DNA of 64,000 bases from Stentor coeruleus (lineage: Eukaryota > Ciliophora > Heterotrichea > Heterotrichida > Stentoridae). Every line of letters starts with the position of its first letter. The first letter of the stretch is position 1. The notes beneath the pieces are model-generated. The model made no database searches. It was not told the DNA's origin and saw nothing but the letters and a program-made list of their open reading frames with translations. The stretch spans positions 62,001 through 126,000 of the forward strand of contig MPUH01000057.1 of assembly GCA_001970955.1 (NCBI GenBank), given 5' to 3'. Made by a program: the position numbers and the translations under genes. This document shows, piece after piece, positions 31,433 to 42,216 of this stretch.

Positions 31433-31654
31433 TATCATAAAAAATTAGACATAAATCATTTGCAGCTGCATAATCCTCCTTTAAAATCAGTAAATTCTTT
31501 CAATTGATGATTCATAAATGAATAATTATAAAATCAAAGAGCCTAAATCTCCAATAAAAAAAATCTAAAAAAACATTCAAGTTTTTTTTCTAATATCATA
31601 AAATTTTTAGACATAAACGATTTACAATTAAATCCAGTTTTAATATCAGTAAAT
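31341..31654. repeat. 157-bp tandem duplication, diverged, covering the end of the small gene
   Basis: 31341-31497 and 31498-31654 align along their length (gaataattataaaatcaaag shared) but differ at many positions. The second copy no longer has a good reading frame. Confidence 0.75.
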
Positions 31655-31746
31655 ACTATATGAAATTCTTATAAAATTAGCCATAAAATCTTAAAAACCT
31701 TATGTCCTATACAAATTCCTTTTATAACATTTTTATTATACTTTAA
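31433..31746. other. Spacer between convergent genes
   Basis: 314 bp, mostly the second, decayed copy of the 157-bp duplication. Nothing else seen. Confidence 0.55.
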
Positions 31747-33858
31747 CTACTTTTTACTAAGAAAAGTACTTTCTCTAAACCCAGCATTCATAGTTTTTCC
31801 CAATGAAAACTTCTTAAAATAACTCCTCCTTGCAGAGAACTCCATACTAGAACTAAAAACTCCAGTAATATTATTTTTTTTCCCAAACTCGCTCTCTGTC
31901 TGTTTTCTAAGGTCTGAAATAAACCCAGAATCTTGAGAAAAATTCCTTTCTTGAGTCACACTTAAAGTCCTTATAGGTGGAAGTATCAAATCATGATCAA
32001 GTGTTGGAGAAGTGACCATTCTAGCCGAGTTTATCGCATCCATACATTTATTAAAAGCTTCCATTCTAGCATTTTCTTCAGTCCTTAGTCTAGCTTCTAT
32101 AGTGAAAATCCTCGCTTCAGTAGGATCTTTGCCTTTGATTTGGGAAAAATTCATAGGAAGCCAAGCAAGTTTCTGTTTGATTTCAGAAAAATCTAACTCA
32201 TTAGCATTAATAATAGACTTAAGTTTCTGTTCTAATGGGATAACAGTTTCATTGATTTCTTTATTTAGTTTTTCTTCAAAAATATCAATTTTTTTATTGA
32301 CGTATTTTTGAAGTTTGGATACTGTTGCGTATATATCATCAGGAACTTGAGGATTAGATCTTTTTTTAGGGGCTAATCTAGTAAAAGCAGTAGTTTTTTG
32401 TTTAGAAATCGTGTTTGGGACTTGTAAATGTATAGGGGAAGGGTTTGAATATGCAGGATTAGATTGAAGAGGTTGATAGGTTTCTAGAGAGTTTTTAACA
32501 TTAACAGGTGTTGATTTTTCTTCTGTTGGTGACTCTGAATCTTTAGGGTTTTGTTCTTCAGGGATTATTAGATTATCTTGTATATGAGTATTTATATTAG
32601 AGATATTCACTTCTATATGAGAGTCTGTGTGTGAGTTTTTATGAGAATTTTTTGAGTCTATTTGAGGTATATAAGAGTTTTTTGAATCTATTTGAGGTAT
32701 ATAAGAGTCTTTATGAAATATATCAGAATCTATATGAGGATTTGAACTATTGCTGTATTCATGGGTATTATAATTACTTAATGTATGAGGAAGGTTAGTA
32801 AAGTATTCTGATGGGTTTCTTGATTTATCCATTTGATACTCCTCTGAATCTTGATACACTTTTTCTTCTAACTCTTTTAGTTCTTTTATTTCTTTTTTTA
32901 TATGCAAAATTTCTTCAGATATCACACTTGATTTGTGCTTTAATGAATCTATTTCTTTAGTTATAGATTTGAATTCTAGGAAATTCTTATGGTTTAGTTC
33001 ATGAAAAGATGTTGTTAAAGCTTCAATGCTTTTCGCATGTCTTTCATATTTGTTATTAAAATGCTCTTCGTTTTTAATAATTTCTTCGTTTATTTTATCT
33101 GTTGATTTTTTAATATTTTCTGAAAGCATATGGAAAGAGACTGAAGCACTTTTTTCTACCTCTTGGATTTTCGCCTGAGACTTTTGTTTGAATTCTTCAA
33201 ATTCATTTTTTAAGTTGCTAGAAAAATCAAATATCTGATTGGCAAAGTTTTTTAAGCTATTCACTTCAGGTTGTATATAATTTTTAACTAAATCATCTTT
33301 TAATGTTTCTGATGCTTTATCTATAGTATTTTTTATTTTTCTTTCTAATTCATCAGGCGTCGGTAAAGTTGATACAAATTTCTTAATACCCAAAATTTGA
33401 TCATCTATATAAGCAATTTTCCCATCAATATTCTTCTTATTAAACTCGAGATCTTTTTGTATATGCTTTTTATATTCATACAAGTCATTATTAAGTGACT
33501 GTTTTGAGTCAGCAAGTATTTTCATCATCCCATCATGCATGTTTTTCAGATCTAATTTCATAAGAACTATTTCATCATCATGAGTTTCTAATTTTTTCTT
33601 ATAACGTGTAGTCAAGAAGTGGACTTTATCAGTTACTTCAGACAATTGCTTATTATTAGAAATCAGGCACTTTTTCATAGAATTTAAGACTAACTGTAAA
33701 GGTTTTGGTATATTCACCCAGTCTAAAGGCTCATGGGTCTGCAGTTCATCAAAAAAATAAGAGTCTTTATATGCATCTTTAAACAAATAGATTTCGTGTT
33801 CAGATTTTTTCTCATCTGGTTCTGAGATTATATCAAGTTCATCATTATGTTCATTCAT
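31747..33858 (-). CDS. Coiled-coil protein with a disordered Asn/Ser-rich middle
   Basis: 703 residues. Coiled coil ~55-335 (repeated K/E/L heptads), disordered region ~345-495 with a duplicated 11-residue unit SYIPQIDSKN and many His/Asn/Ser, then a second coiled coil ~505-610 containing LPMNFSQIKG, and a basic tail. No catalytic motif. The layout resembles the 12102-14276 protein. The start lies 35 bp from the stop of the upstream minus-strand gene, so the promoter must be minimal. Structural role likely, exact function unknown. Confidence 0.75.
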   Translation of the reverse strand: MNEHNDELDIISEPDEKKSEHEIYLFKDAYKDSYFFDELQTHEPLDWVNIPKPLQLVLNSMKKCLISNNKQLSEVTDKVHFLTTRYKKKLETHDDEIVLMKLDLKNMHDGMMKILADSKQSLNNDLYEYKKHIQKDLEFNKKNIDGKIAYIDDQILGIKKFVSTLPTPDELERKIKNTIDKASETLKDDLVKNYIQPEVNSLKNFANQIFDFSSNLKNEFEEFKQKSQAKIQEVEKSASVSFHMLSENIKKSTDKINEEIIKNEEHFNNKYERHAKSIEALTTSFHELNHKNFLEFKSITKEIDSLKHKSSVISEEILHIKKEIKELKELEEKVYQDSEEYQMDKSRNPSEYFTNLPHTLSNYNTHEYSNSSNPHIDSDIFHKDSYIPQIDSKNSYIPQIDSKNSHKNSHTDSHIEVNISNINTHIQDNLIIPEEQNPKDSESPTEEKSTPVNVKNSLETYQPLQSNPAYSNPSPIHLQVPNTISKQKTTAFTRLAPKKRSNPQVPDDIYATVSKLQKYVNKKIDIFEEKLNKEINETVIPLEQKLKSIINANELDFSEIKQKLAWLPMNFSQIKGKDPTEARIFTIEARLRTEENARMEAFNKCMDAINSARMVTSPTLDHDLILPPIRTLSVTQERNFSQDSGFISDLRKQTESEFGKKNNITGVFSSSMEFSARRSYFKKFSLGKTMNAGFRESTFLSKK

Positions 33859-33893
33859 AATATTGTTAGCATTATAAAAATCTTATAGTATTA

Positions 33894-34886
33894 TTAATAG
33901 AATAATATGCTAAGTGTATATAAAAATAAAACATTTGCTGAAGAGAACTCTAAGTTTGATTCAAGGATATAGTCAGGGATGAAAATACTATGACTGCAGG
34001 TGTCGAATTCAACGATTTTTGCATAATTTCTTATGTAGTAAATATAACTTTGTAGTTTTTCAGCTTTTCCTCTATTCCATCTATCTGCGGCACATTCTAT
34101 AGAAAACCTCCTTTCTGTGTTGCATTTGTATTGAAAATCACTCATTGTCCATTCTTTCATTATCTCAAAATACCCACTATAAGGCCAATCTTCAGATTTC
34201 AGTTTACAAAATTTGTTCCCATTAGGATTTCTCCCGCATTCGCATTCGTTTTCTATATTTTTCGATGAGCAATCAAGGTCTTTTATACAAATTTTAGGTA
34301 AAAAGTCACTTTTTGTACTAGTCACGCATTTCCCATTATAGCATTTTCCACTTGAACATAAAAAACTCTCATTGTTTTCATCACATTTTGTTGCAGAACC
34401 TGATGATAAACTCCAGTATGGGATACAAGTTGTCAAACATCCTGTACCATAATTACATTCATAATCTGAAGAACATGAAGATGTACTTAAGGTTATTAAT
34501 GGAGTACATTTTAATGATTTACAGTATAAGCCTGGTTCGCAATCAAGGTTTATATCACAAGATTCTGATTGTTGTTGACCAAGACAACGTTGATTATTGC
34601 AGTTGTATGAAAGACAGTCAGAATCTTTTAGGCATTTTTCGCCAGGGTATTTGTAGGTTGGGGATACTGCTGGGGTTTTTGTACAGGTACTGTTTTGTTC
34701 AGTTTTAAAGTCGCAGTAAGGGTTGTTGATATCTGAACATTCTTGGATGTAGTAATAGGGTGTGTAGTGAGAATTGTCATAGAAAACACACGTTTCACCA
34801 ATAAAATAATCACCATCCCTTTTACACATATATGCAGGGCAATCACTTATCCCATTTGCCGCGCTCAGTATCATAAAAAATATCAT
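33894..34886 (-). CDS. Cysteine-rich secreted or GPI-anchored surface protein (paralogue of the one at 15722-16723)
   Basis: 330 residues, ~34 cysteines. Short signal peptide (MIFFMILSAANG), Cys motifs in the same order as the paralogue (YPGEKC, CLSYNC, GLYCKSLKC, CSSDYEC, LPKIC, CNTERRFSIEC), and a C-terminal hydrophobic segment (SANVLFLYTLSILFY) like a GPI signal. Fewer glycosylation sites than the paralogue. The start codon lies only 5 bp from the start codon of the divergent gene at 34892. Cell-surface location inferred. Confidence 0.8.
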   Translation of the reverse strand: MIFFMILSAANGISDCPAYMCKRDGDYFIGETCVFYDNSHYTPYYYIQECSDINNPYCDFKTEQNSTCTKTPAVSPTYKYPGEKCLKDSDCLSYNCNNQRCLGQQQSESCDINLDCEPGLYCKSLKCTPLITLSTSSCSSDYECNYGTGCLTTCIPYWSLSSGSATKCDENNESFLCSSGKCYNGKCVTSTKSDFLPKICIKDLDCSSKNIENECECGRNPNGNKFCKLKSEDWPYSGYFEIMKEWTMSDFQYKCNTERRFSIECAADRWNRGKAEKLQSYIYYIRNYAKIVEFDTCSHSIFIPDYILESNLEFSSANVLFLYTLSILFY

Positions 34887-34891
34887 TATAA
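34887..34891. promoter_or_regulatory. 5-bp divergent gap between two start codons
   Basis: The two ATGs face away from each other with only TATAA between them. Any promoter for either gene must lie inside the coding sequence of the other, unless one start is wrong. Confidence 0.5.
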
Positions 34892-36130
34892 ATGGTCAAA
34901 GCCAAAACTTCTAAAGGAAAGTCCTCACAAAGTTTATCAAAGCCTAGCGAGAAACCTTTAGAATCTTCTTCAGCCCCTTTAAACCAAAGTTCAGTCCATA
35001 TTGGAGATTTTGATATAGAAGCTTTATTAGAACCAGTGATAAATCATCTAAACGAAACTTCTGCTATGGGACTTTCTTTGTTGATTCTAACCAACAATAG
35101 AGAAAAAGCTATAAAACTTAAAGGTAAAGTAAAGGAACTGACGAAAAATACAAGCTTGGCTACTCAAATGCTCATAAAAGGAAACAATCCATCAACAGAA
35201 ATGGCTAAACTTGAAAACCCAGGGCAAATTTTTATAGCGACAGGGAAAAAAATCCTTTTCCACATAGAAAATGCTAGCAGGAAAATGAATTTCAAAGGGC
35301 TTAAGTATGTTTTTATTGATAATTTCGGATCTTTTACTGAAACCCCTTCAGTTTTAGACAAAATTTATGAGAAAATCCCTAACCAAGTTGTAACAAAGGT
35401 CGCGAATCATGACAAAACCCAAAGTCTAAGTGATTTTATAAGCAAATTCTTAGGAAATTGTCAGGTCTATGAGAAAAAAACACAATCTTCAATGCCAAAC
35501 GCTACACAAAAATATGTAAAAGTTGGGCCAGAAGACAAATTCTTGCTTTTGTACACATTTTTATTCAGAAACAAAGCTAGGAAAACCATAGTTTTTTTAC
35601 AGAGTTCCTTGCAAACTAAATACTATAAAAAAATCCTAAAAATCCTTGAAATAAATGTTTATGCCGCACATTCACTGAAATCTGAAGACAAAGTTCGAGC
35701 TTTGTGGACGAGTTTTATAGAAAACACATCAGGGGTATTTATTTTGACATTTGAAACTATGAAATTACTTGGAAAAACTCATTATGATAATATTATTATT
35801 TATGATTTTGCTGATTTTTCATGGTATTTGAGGTTTATGAGTGAAAAAGTACAAGATGGGACAAAGGTTATTTGGTTTATTGACGATAATGAAGAAATAA
35901 GGTTAAAGGCGAAAGGTTTAGAAATGGAGAAAATGACTTTTGAGAAGAATAGGATGATTAATGTACAAGGGAGGATTGAGAAAATGGTACAGAAAAACTA
36001 TGCTGTTCATAGAGCTGCAAGAGAAGCTTATAGGGATTATATACTATCGACTGTAGAAAAAGATTGTCATAAAGTGGCAAAGTCGTTTGGGTTGGACCGT
36101 GCTCCTTTGGTTAATGGTTTAAGAGATTAG
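34892..36130 (+). CDS. Degenerate DEAD-box helicase-like protein (Has1/DDX18-like pseudo-helicase)
   Basis: 412 residues. It follows the order of a DEAD-box protein but has lost the catalytic motifs: no Walker A precedes SLLILTNNREKAIKL, and VFIDNFGSF stands where VLDEAD is expected. A helicase C-like half follows (KTIVFLQSS, YAAHSLKSEDKVRALWTSF, GVFILTFE) without the HRxGRxxR motif. The end, QKNYAVHRAAREAYRDYILS...KVAKSFGLDRAPLVN, matches the C-terminal extension of Has1/DDX18, a 60S ribosome biogenesis helicase. ATP-driven unwinding is therefore unlikely; an RNP-scaffold role is an inference. Convergent with the HECT gene, 37 bp between stops. Confidence 0.7.
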   Translation: MVKAKTSKGKSSQSLSKPSEKPLESSSAPLNQSSVHIGDFDIEALLEPVINHLNETSAMGLSLLILTNNREKAIKLKGKVKELTKNTSLATQMLIKGNNPSTEMAKLENPGQIFIATGKKILFHIENASRKMNFKGLKYVFIDNFGSFTETPSVLDKIYEKIPNQVVTKVANHDKTQSLSDFISKFLGNCQVYEKKTQSSMPNATQKYVKVGPEDKFLLLYTFLFRNKARKTIVFLQSSLQTKYYKKILKILEINVYAAHSLKSEDKVRALWTSFIENTSGVFILTFETMKLLGKTHYDNIIIYDFADFSWYLRFMSEKVQDGTKVIWFIDDNEEIRLKAKGLEMEKMTFEKNRMINVQGRIEKMVQKNYAVHRAAREAYRDYILSTVEKDCHKVAKSFGLDRAPLVNGLRD

Positions 36131-36167
36131 TTTAATGATGTTTGTGGTTTAAAATATAATTATATAC

Positions 36168-37517
36168 TCAGTCTAATCCAAAGCCTAAAGTATGGTTGGC
36201 TAATACAATATGAATCCCTGCTTTTAAAAAGCATCTATTAGGGTAACGAGGTAAATCAAGTCTATTAAAGCAAGTGTGGGCTCTTGGTAAAACCCATTCT
36301 TTATAATCTATAGGGACAATTTTAAATCTTGCAGGATCACCTCTAATAGTCTTAAGCCCAGCAAAACCTTCAATTGGTACTCTTGAAGTCCCAGTAGTAA
36401 ACTGTAAAAACTCCCTTAAAGATTTTTGATCTAACATAGACACAACTTCCCAAAACCAAACTATTACTTTACTATTCTCACAATATCCTCCACCATATTC
36501 TGTATGAGTTTTCCAATCTTTTAAATTTATAATCGGATTCCCACATATTAAATAATCCAAATCAATTGTGTTAAGAGGTTTTAATAAATCTTCAGGGATT
36601 ATTTTATAAAGTCCTGATTTCATAGATTCTATAGCAATTTTCATACTTTCAAATAGTTCATATTCAGTTCTTAAAAGTATATATGTTTCTTTATTTTCAT
36701 CGGTTAATGGGATGTTTTGCCCATTTTCTATAAATTCATATGTCTGGTTATGGGATGTGATTGAAAAATTCTCGAATATTAAACCTTCAATTTGATTTTC
36801 TTTGATGCTATTGAAAGAGTTGTACAAGTCTTGGTCTTGATGTTTGAGGTCGTGATAATGACATTTTTTGTTTAGAAGGTGTTTTAAAAGTGGTTTACAA
36901 AGCGCGCAGTTTAATGGGATATTTTCAAATATAGCTTTTCCTATGACTAGACCTGTGAAGAAATAGTATTCAACACATTCATTATGAGTAGTAGGTAAAT
37001 ATCTTGGTTCATGACTGTTACTAAGGCGAAACAGTCCAGTTTTTTCACTAAATATTTCGTTTATTAAAAGACTAAGCCACTCTTTAGTTAATCCTCCAGC
37101 ATCATGTGCGATTTCTCCATTAAACATAACATGGAATTCACTTCTTAATTCAATCGTATTAAGATTAAGTATTTGAACTAATGATTCTTTTAATAAAGCA
37201 TCTCTTGATATATGAACATTTAAATTTGCAACATTCCAAGGTACCCGAAGAGTTAAAAGTTTATTACGAATCGGTATGATTTTAGCTTCTGAGTCTGGAA
37301 AAAGCACATCATCAGGGACTGCCACTACTTCTGAGAATGAATTTTGCTCATCTTTATTGTGCATTTCAATATGTGCATCAAAATTAGCATATGTACTACG
37401 ATGAGCTTTGAATAATAATAAGCATATTGGACAAGTCATACTGTTTTTAAGCTTATCATGATGTGTATTTTTGTTTAAAGATATGTTGCAATGCTTTCCT
37501 GAATTTTGGTTTCCCAT
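36168..37517 (-). CDS. Compact C2H2-HECT E3 ubiquitin ligase, copy 1
   Basis: 449 residues, short for a HECT protein. N-terminus MGNQNSG is a myristoylation signal. A C2H2 finger at 29-53 (CPICLLLF...HIEMH). HECT domain from ~100 to the end: HVMFNGEIAHDAGGLTKEWLSLL, FTGLVIGKAIFENIPL, FLQFTTGTSRVPIEGFAGL, and the active-site Cys416 in HTCFNRLDLP. All HECT landmarks are present, so ligase activity is expected, at membranes. The gene at 48270-49619 encodes a paralogue of identical length. Confidence 0.92.
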   Translation of the reverse strand: MGNQNSGKHCNISLNKNTHHDKLKNSMTCPICLLLFKAHRSTYANFDAHIEMHNKDEQNSFSEVVAVPDDVLFPDSEAKIIPIRNKLLTLRVPWNVANLNVHISRDALLKESLVQILNLNTIELRSEFHVMFNGEIAHDAGGLTKEWLSLLINEIFSEKTGLFRLSNSHEPRYLPTTHNECVEYYFFTGLVIGKAIFENIPLNCALCKPLLKHLLNKKCHYHDLKHQDQDLYNSFNSIKENQIEGLIFENFSITSHNQTYEFIENGQNIPLTDENKETYILLRTEYELFESMKIAIESMKSGLYKIIPEDLLKPLNTIDLDYLICGNPIINLKDWKTHTEYGGGYCENSKVIVWFWEVVSMLDQKSLREFLQFTTGTSRVPIEGFAGLKTIRGDPARFKIVPIDYKEWVLPRAHTCFNRLDLPRYPNRCFLKAGIHIVLANHTLGFGLD

Positions 37518-38279
37518 ATTTATACTGATTCTTTAATGGATCTTATTTGACTAATAAAGATTGGGATATTTAGATGCGGATTGTTATAGGATAATATAAT
37601 GGGAATTGAGTTTTTGGTTTTAAATTGAGACTTATGATATTTTTGGAATTAAAAACTGTAAAAGGGAAGGATGATTTTGATGAATGAACATTTTTAATGA
37701 AATAGGATAAGGAAAATTTTTGGCATTTAGAATATTGGGTTTATAGTTTAGGAAAACTTATAAGCTTTTGATATTAAGTTTAGGTTGTGTTTTTTTATGA
37801 TGTGATATTTTTACTTTTTTACCATAAAATAATATATTTATTTATAAAATACTAGGAGAGATATGGAATATTTGAATAAAGGCAGATTGGAAATGCGATT
37901 AAGAATCCTGAATTTGGTAAAATTTGGAATTTTGGCTTAGGCCTTAAACTTATAATTATATTTATATCTTACATATTTAAATCATCTATTTTATTAAAAA
38001 ATCATAAACTAAGATATAAAAAACAATTTTCTCACTACAATCTTCATCTTTCATCTTATTTCACACAATTTCAACTAAAAAATCCCTCAAAAAAAAGTAT
38101 TTTTACCTAAAAAACTCTCCATCATCAAACCTATTTTCAAATTTCATCATCCTAAAACCCTATATCTACTATGAAAACCTAATAATTTCTCATTAAAACC
38201 CGAGAATTTCCTCTTAATTTTTTTCAAATAAAATATCCTTTAACCTACTTCATCATTCCTAATCAAAAACCCTAATAAA
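37518..38279. other. Divergent promoter spacer with a composition switch
   Basis: 762 bp between HECT copy 1 (minus) and PreP (plus). G-rich and nearly C-free to ~37970, then C-rich and nearly G-free. One of the clearest examples of the pattern. No gene seen. Confidence 0.65.
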
Positions 38280-41258
38280 ATGTTGCAAAGGCGATTTGCT
38301 TGGGTATTGAAAAAATCTCAAAGTCATCCTGAGTTCAACCTAACCTCTAATGTTTATGAACATGACAAGCTTGGGTCTAAGCTTATTCATTTAGACAAAG
38401 CAGATACACACAAAGCTTTTGCTGTTATGTTTAGGACAACTCCAAATGATGATACTGGGGTAGCTCATTGCCTTGAGCATATAGCTTTATGTGGGTCTCA
38501 AAAATATCCTGTTCGTGACCCGTTTATGAAAATGCTTAGTAGAAGCTTAAATTCTTATATGAATGCTTGGACTGGGTCTGATTTTACAATGTACCCTTTC
38601 TCAACACAGAATTCTAAAGACTTTTCTAATCTATTATCAGTATATCTAGACGCGTCCTTCTTTCCTTTACTGTCTTATCAGGATTTTCTTCAAGAAGCGT
38701 GGAGAGTTGAGTTTGTTAATGATAAACTTCAATATAAAGGTGTTGTTTTCAATGAAATGAAAGGTAGAGCCTCAGACCCGAATGAGTATTTGATACACAA
38801 TATCATGAAAGAATCCTTACCCGGAACTTGCTATGAAAACAACTCAGGCGGTGATCCTCTAAGTATTCCAAATTTGAAATACACAGACTTGCAAAATTTC
38901 CACAAGAATTTTTATCACCCTTCAAACAGTACTTTTTTTTTCTATGGAGATATGGACATAAAAAAATGTATGGATGAACTTGAAGTAAATGCCTTAGACA
39001 AATTCGAAAAAATCAACATTAACACCCAAGTGGGTATTGCAAAAAAAATATCAACAAAAGATCAAATTGTATTAAAAGTACCACCTGATGCAGTACCAAC
39101 AAACCCAAATAAGCCTTGTAAATACGCAAAGACTTATGTTTGTAATGATATTTCTGAAGATCCTTATACAACATTTTTACTTGGCATTATGAGTACAGCT
39201 TTATTTGATAGCCAAGATTCGCCAATGTATAAAAGTTTATTAGAATCTGAGCTTGGAAGTGATTATGTTCAAGGCTATGGATATGATTTTAGTATAAGGC
39301 AAGGAACATTTACTATTGGGCTTAACGGGATATCTGAAAAAGATGATAAAAAAGTTGAAGAAGCTATTATAAAAACCCTTCAAAAAGTTGTTGAAACTGG
39401 ATTTGATAAAACACTCCTTGAATCAGCTTTGCATCAATGTGAAATTAGAAACAAAGAAGCAAAAGAAAACTATGGACTTATGCTTATATCATCAATGATA
39501 CCATTTACTTTACATAGTCAAGATCCATTAATCCCTTTAAAACTCAATGAGTTTGTTGATACTTTAAGAGCTCAGTTAGCTAAAAATGAACCTGTATTTC
39601 AAGAGTTGATAACAAAATATTTGCTTGAAAATACGAATTATGTGAGGATTTTAACAGTGCCCGATTCAGAGTTTGTATCAGGTTTGAATGATAAAGAGAC
39701 TAAAAGTTTGTTAGAAATACAAGAAAAACTTACTGGTGAGAGTTCGATTAAGATTAATGAAGAGGCTAAAGAGTTGTTGTTAGTTCAAAATAAAGAACAA
39801 AATGTGGATTTGCTTCCAACATTAAAAGTTGAGGATATTGAGAAAAAATCAAAAAGTGTTAAATATAGTCAGGAAACTGTTATTGGGGGAATGCCTGTTA
39901 AGTATATTATTCAGCCGACTAATGGGATTAGTTATTTAAGGCTTAAGACGAATATTTATGATTTACCTATAGAACTTAGAAGACTTTTACCTATGTATAG
40001 GAGGCTGATTAATAGTTTAGGGACAGAAAAACACCCTTATAATGAGTTTGATATTATAAAAGACTTGCGTACTATATCGGGGGTTGCAAGTTCTTATACA
40101 TGCAAATCAGAAAATGAGACTATTGATAGACATAGCGAACAGTTTGTCATGAAAATCGCATTTTTAGATAGAAATATCGACCATGCTTTTGATATACTTA
40201 CGGAGTTCCTCACACAGTTGAGATTTGATGAGCACGAACATATCACAAATCTCATTCAAAGAAGTGTAAAAAGACGTACTGAAGACCTTTTAGATTCAGG
40301 TACAAGTTATGGTAGCAGTCTAGCCACTTCCTCCCTAACCTCAGCCGCTAATTCTTATGAGAGTTTAGACATCCTCAAACATGATTGTAACTTATCTTCT
40401 CAGCTTATGAACACAACCTCTGGTCCTAAAATCCTCGATGATATCCTATCAAAACTAAAACAAATCCATTCTTTTATCCTAAATAAATCCCATCTCGAAT
40501 TCCTCGTCCATACTTCCGAAGAAAAAAACCAAGACCTTATCAGTGAAAAACTATCTTTCTTAGAAAACTCATTAAAAACTACTTATTCAAATTTTGAAAT
40601 CCCAAGACCTCCTTTTGAATATCCAAAATTTGACCCATTTGTATATCAAACATATTTCAAATTACCAATACAAGTTAATTATATAGTCGAAGCTTTTATA
40701 GGGACACATTTTGATTCAGAAGATTATCCAGCATTAAAAGTTTTATGTGAAATTATGTCAATGAAATCTTTGCTTAAAGAGGTTAGAGAAAAAGGAGGAG
40801 CTTATGGTGCTGGGGCTAGAGTTGATTCATCTTCAGGGACTATTGTATTATCATCTTTTAGAGACCCAAATACTTTGAAAACTTTTAATGCTTTTGAAAA
40901 ATCGATTAAAGAGTTTTGTGAAGGGAGGTTTGTTGATAGGGATATTGATGAAGGGAAACTTGGGGTTTTTAGTAAATTGGATAAACCTGTTGCTGTTTAT
41001 GATAAAGGCGTTGGAAGATTTTTGTATAGTAAATGATATTTAGAAATTGATCAAGAGATGAAACAAAGATATAGAGAAAGACTTATTGCGGTGAGTAGAG
41101 AAAAAATTGTTGAGGTGGCTAAGAAGTATTTGGAGGAACCGTTGAAGAAAGGGATGAGCTCGAAAGTTATTTTTGGAAAGGAGGAGGTTGAGGAAAAAGA
41201 ACTTAAGAATGCTGGGTGGAAAGTTGAGGTACCGATTGATGTTATTTCAAATAAATAA
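38280..41258 (+). CDS. Presequence protease (PreP/Cym1, M16C metallopeptidase); one 15-nt intron
   Basis: 987 residues after removal of the intron at 41029-41043, the normal length for PreP. Inverted zinc motif HCLEH at 63-67, NEMKG downstream, and family blocks such as NSYMNAWTGSDFTMYPFSTQN and the C-terminal EVREKGGAYGAGARVD. Without splicing, an in-frame TGA would cut off the last ~70 residues, which are conserved (EMKQRYRERLIAVSREKIVEVAKKYL in pieces). PreP degrades targeting peptides in the mitochondrial matrix. The N-terminus MLQRRFAWVLKK suits a mitochondrial leader. Confidence 0.95.
41029..41043 (+). other. 15-nt intron
   Basis: Sense sequence GTAAATGATATTTAG containing an in-frame TGA. 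Removal joins FLY to KIDQEMKQRY, as in other PreP proteins, which lack the five extra codons. Confidence 0.95.
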
Positions 41259-41549
41259 TAGGAGCTATATTCTTAGATTATTTTAAAAAACTAGCATTGT
41301 CTTAATCAATACAATTTTTTTCCATTCATATATTGAAAATCTTACAAAAACTGTGAGTATTTTCAAGTTATTCAATATTTCTAATGATGATAAGCCTATT
41401 ACAATATTAAAATACGTATATATTAGATATATATATATCAAAATGAAGATATGCTCAATTTTTAAGGAATTTCAAGACAGGATTTTTTTTAAATGCAATA
41501 TATGATTTTGTATTAGAATATTTTAAGTTTATTAAGCTTGAAATAAGTA

Positions 41550-42026
41550 TTAAAGTTGTTGTTTAGGTTTAATAATGATATTTGTTATAGAAAATATTAG
41601 AAGGCCGAGGGTGTGTGAAAGTTCTAAGAAAATAAGTATTGGATATGGATAGATCTGATAATCTGTTTCAAGATCCCAGTCTAGAGGAAGTAAGCTTGCT
41701 GCTAAAATCGCTGAGGAGCAGACAAAAATTTCTAAGGGGAAAAACTTTCCTTGGTAGATTGTAGGAATAACTAAATACCCTTGGACCATAAGGAAGATAC
41801 TTAAGTAATCAAAGCTGTATATCTTTTACTCAATAGAACAACCAATAAGTATAGGTATTATAAATCCTTTTGCAGTCTGCTTCATAGCGTTTTTCAAGTC
41901 TTTAACCTTATATAAATACCCTGAAAAAGCTAAATACATAGCCTGAAGAAAATAAACATTACATAAACCCTTGTAATAAATTCCCCACAAAGCTAGTTTC
42001 AAGAGAAGCAAAATGTAATATTTCAT
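41550..42026 (-). CDS. PIG-F/GPI11-like GPI-anchor biosynthesis protein; one 15-nt intron
   Basis: Two apparent frames join through a 15-nt intron (41815-41829) into 153 residues with about five membrane segments. The sequence AILAASLLPLDWDLETDYQ followed by YPYPI matches the PIG-F hallmark (PLDWD...W...P). PIG-F stabilises the ER enzymes that add ethanolamine phosphate to GPI. The protein is shorter than human PIG-F (~220) but has the usual C-terminal layout. It would serve GPI attachment of surface proteins such as the two Cys-rich ones in this window. Confidence 0.75.
41815..41829 (-). other. 15-nt intron ending CAG
   Basis: Sense sequence GTAAAAGATATACAG; the only one of seven that ends CAG rather than TAG. 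It removes an in-frame TAA and restores a single PIG-F-like frame. Confidence 0.88.
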
Positions 42027-42216
42027 ATTTATTAATATAATTTTGTATTGTCTTTAGTTAATAATTTTATAAAACCTTGAATTCTTTCATAAAATCACTG
42101 GTTTCCTATATAAATTTGCGTTCTTTCCATCTCTACTCCAAACCAAATTTTTTCTTTTACTAGTACTAGAACTACATCATAATTATGATTTTAAATATAA
42201 AAGAATCTCATTTATA

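Noticed and set aside
38280-41258. TGA recoded as an amino acid, suggested by in-frame TGA in PreP and in the inositol polyphosphate kinase
   Set aside because: Both TGAs lie in 15-nt GTA...TAG introns, and TGA acts as a plain stop after the CaaX box at 14969 and after the ABHD17-like gene at 62878.
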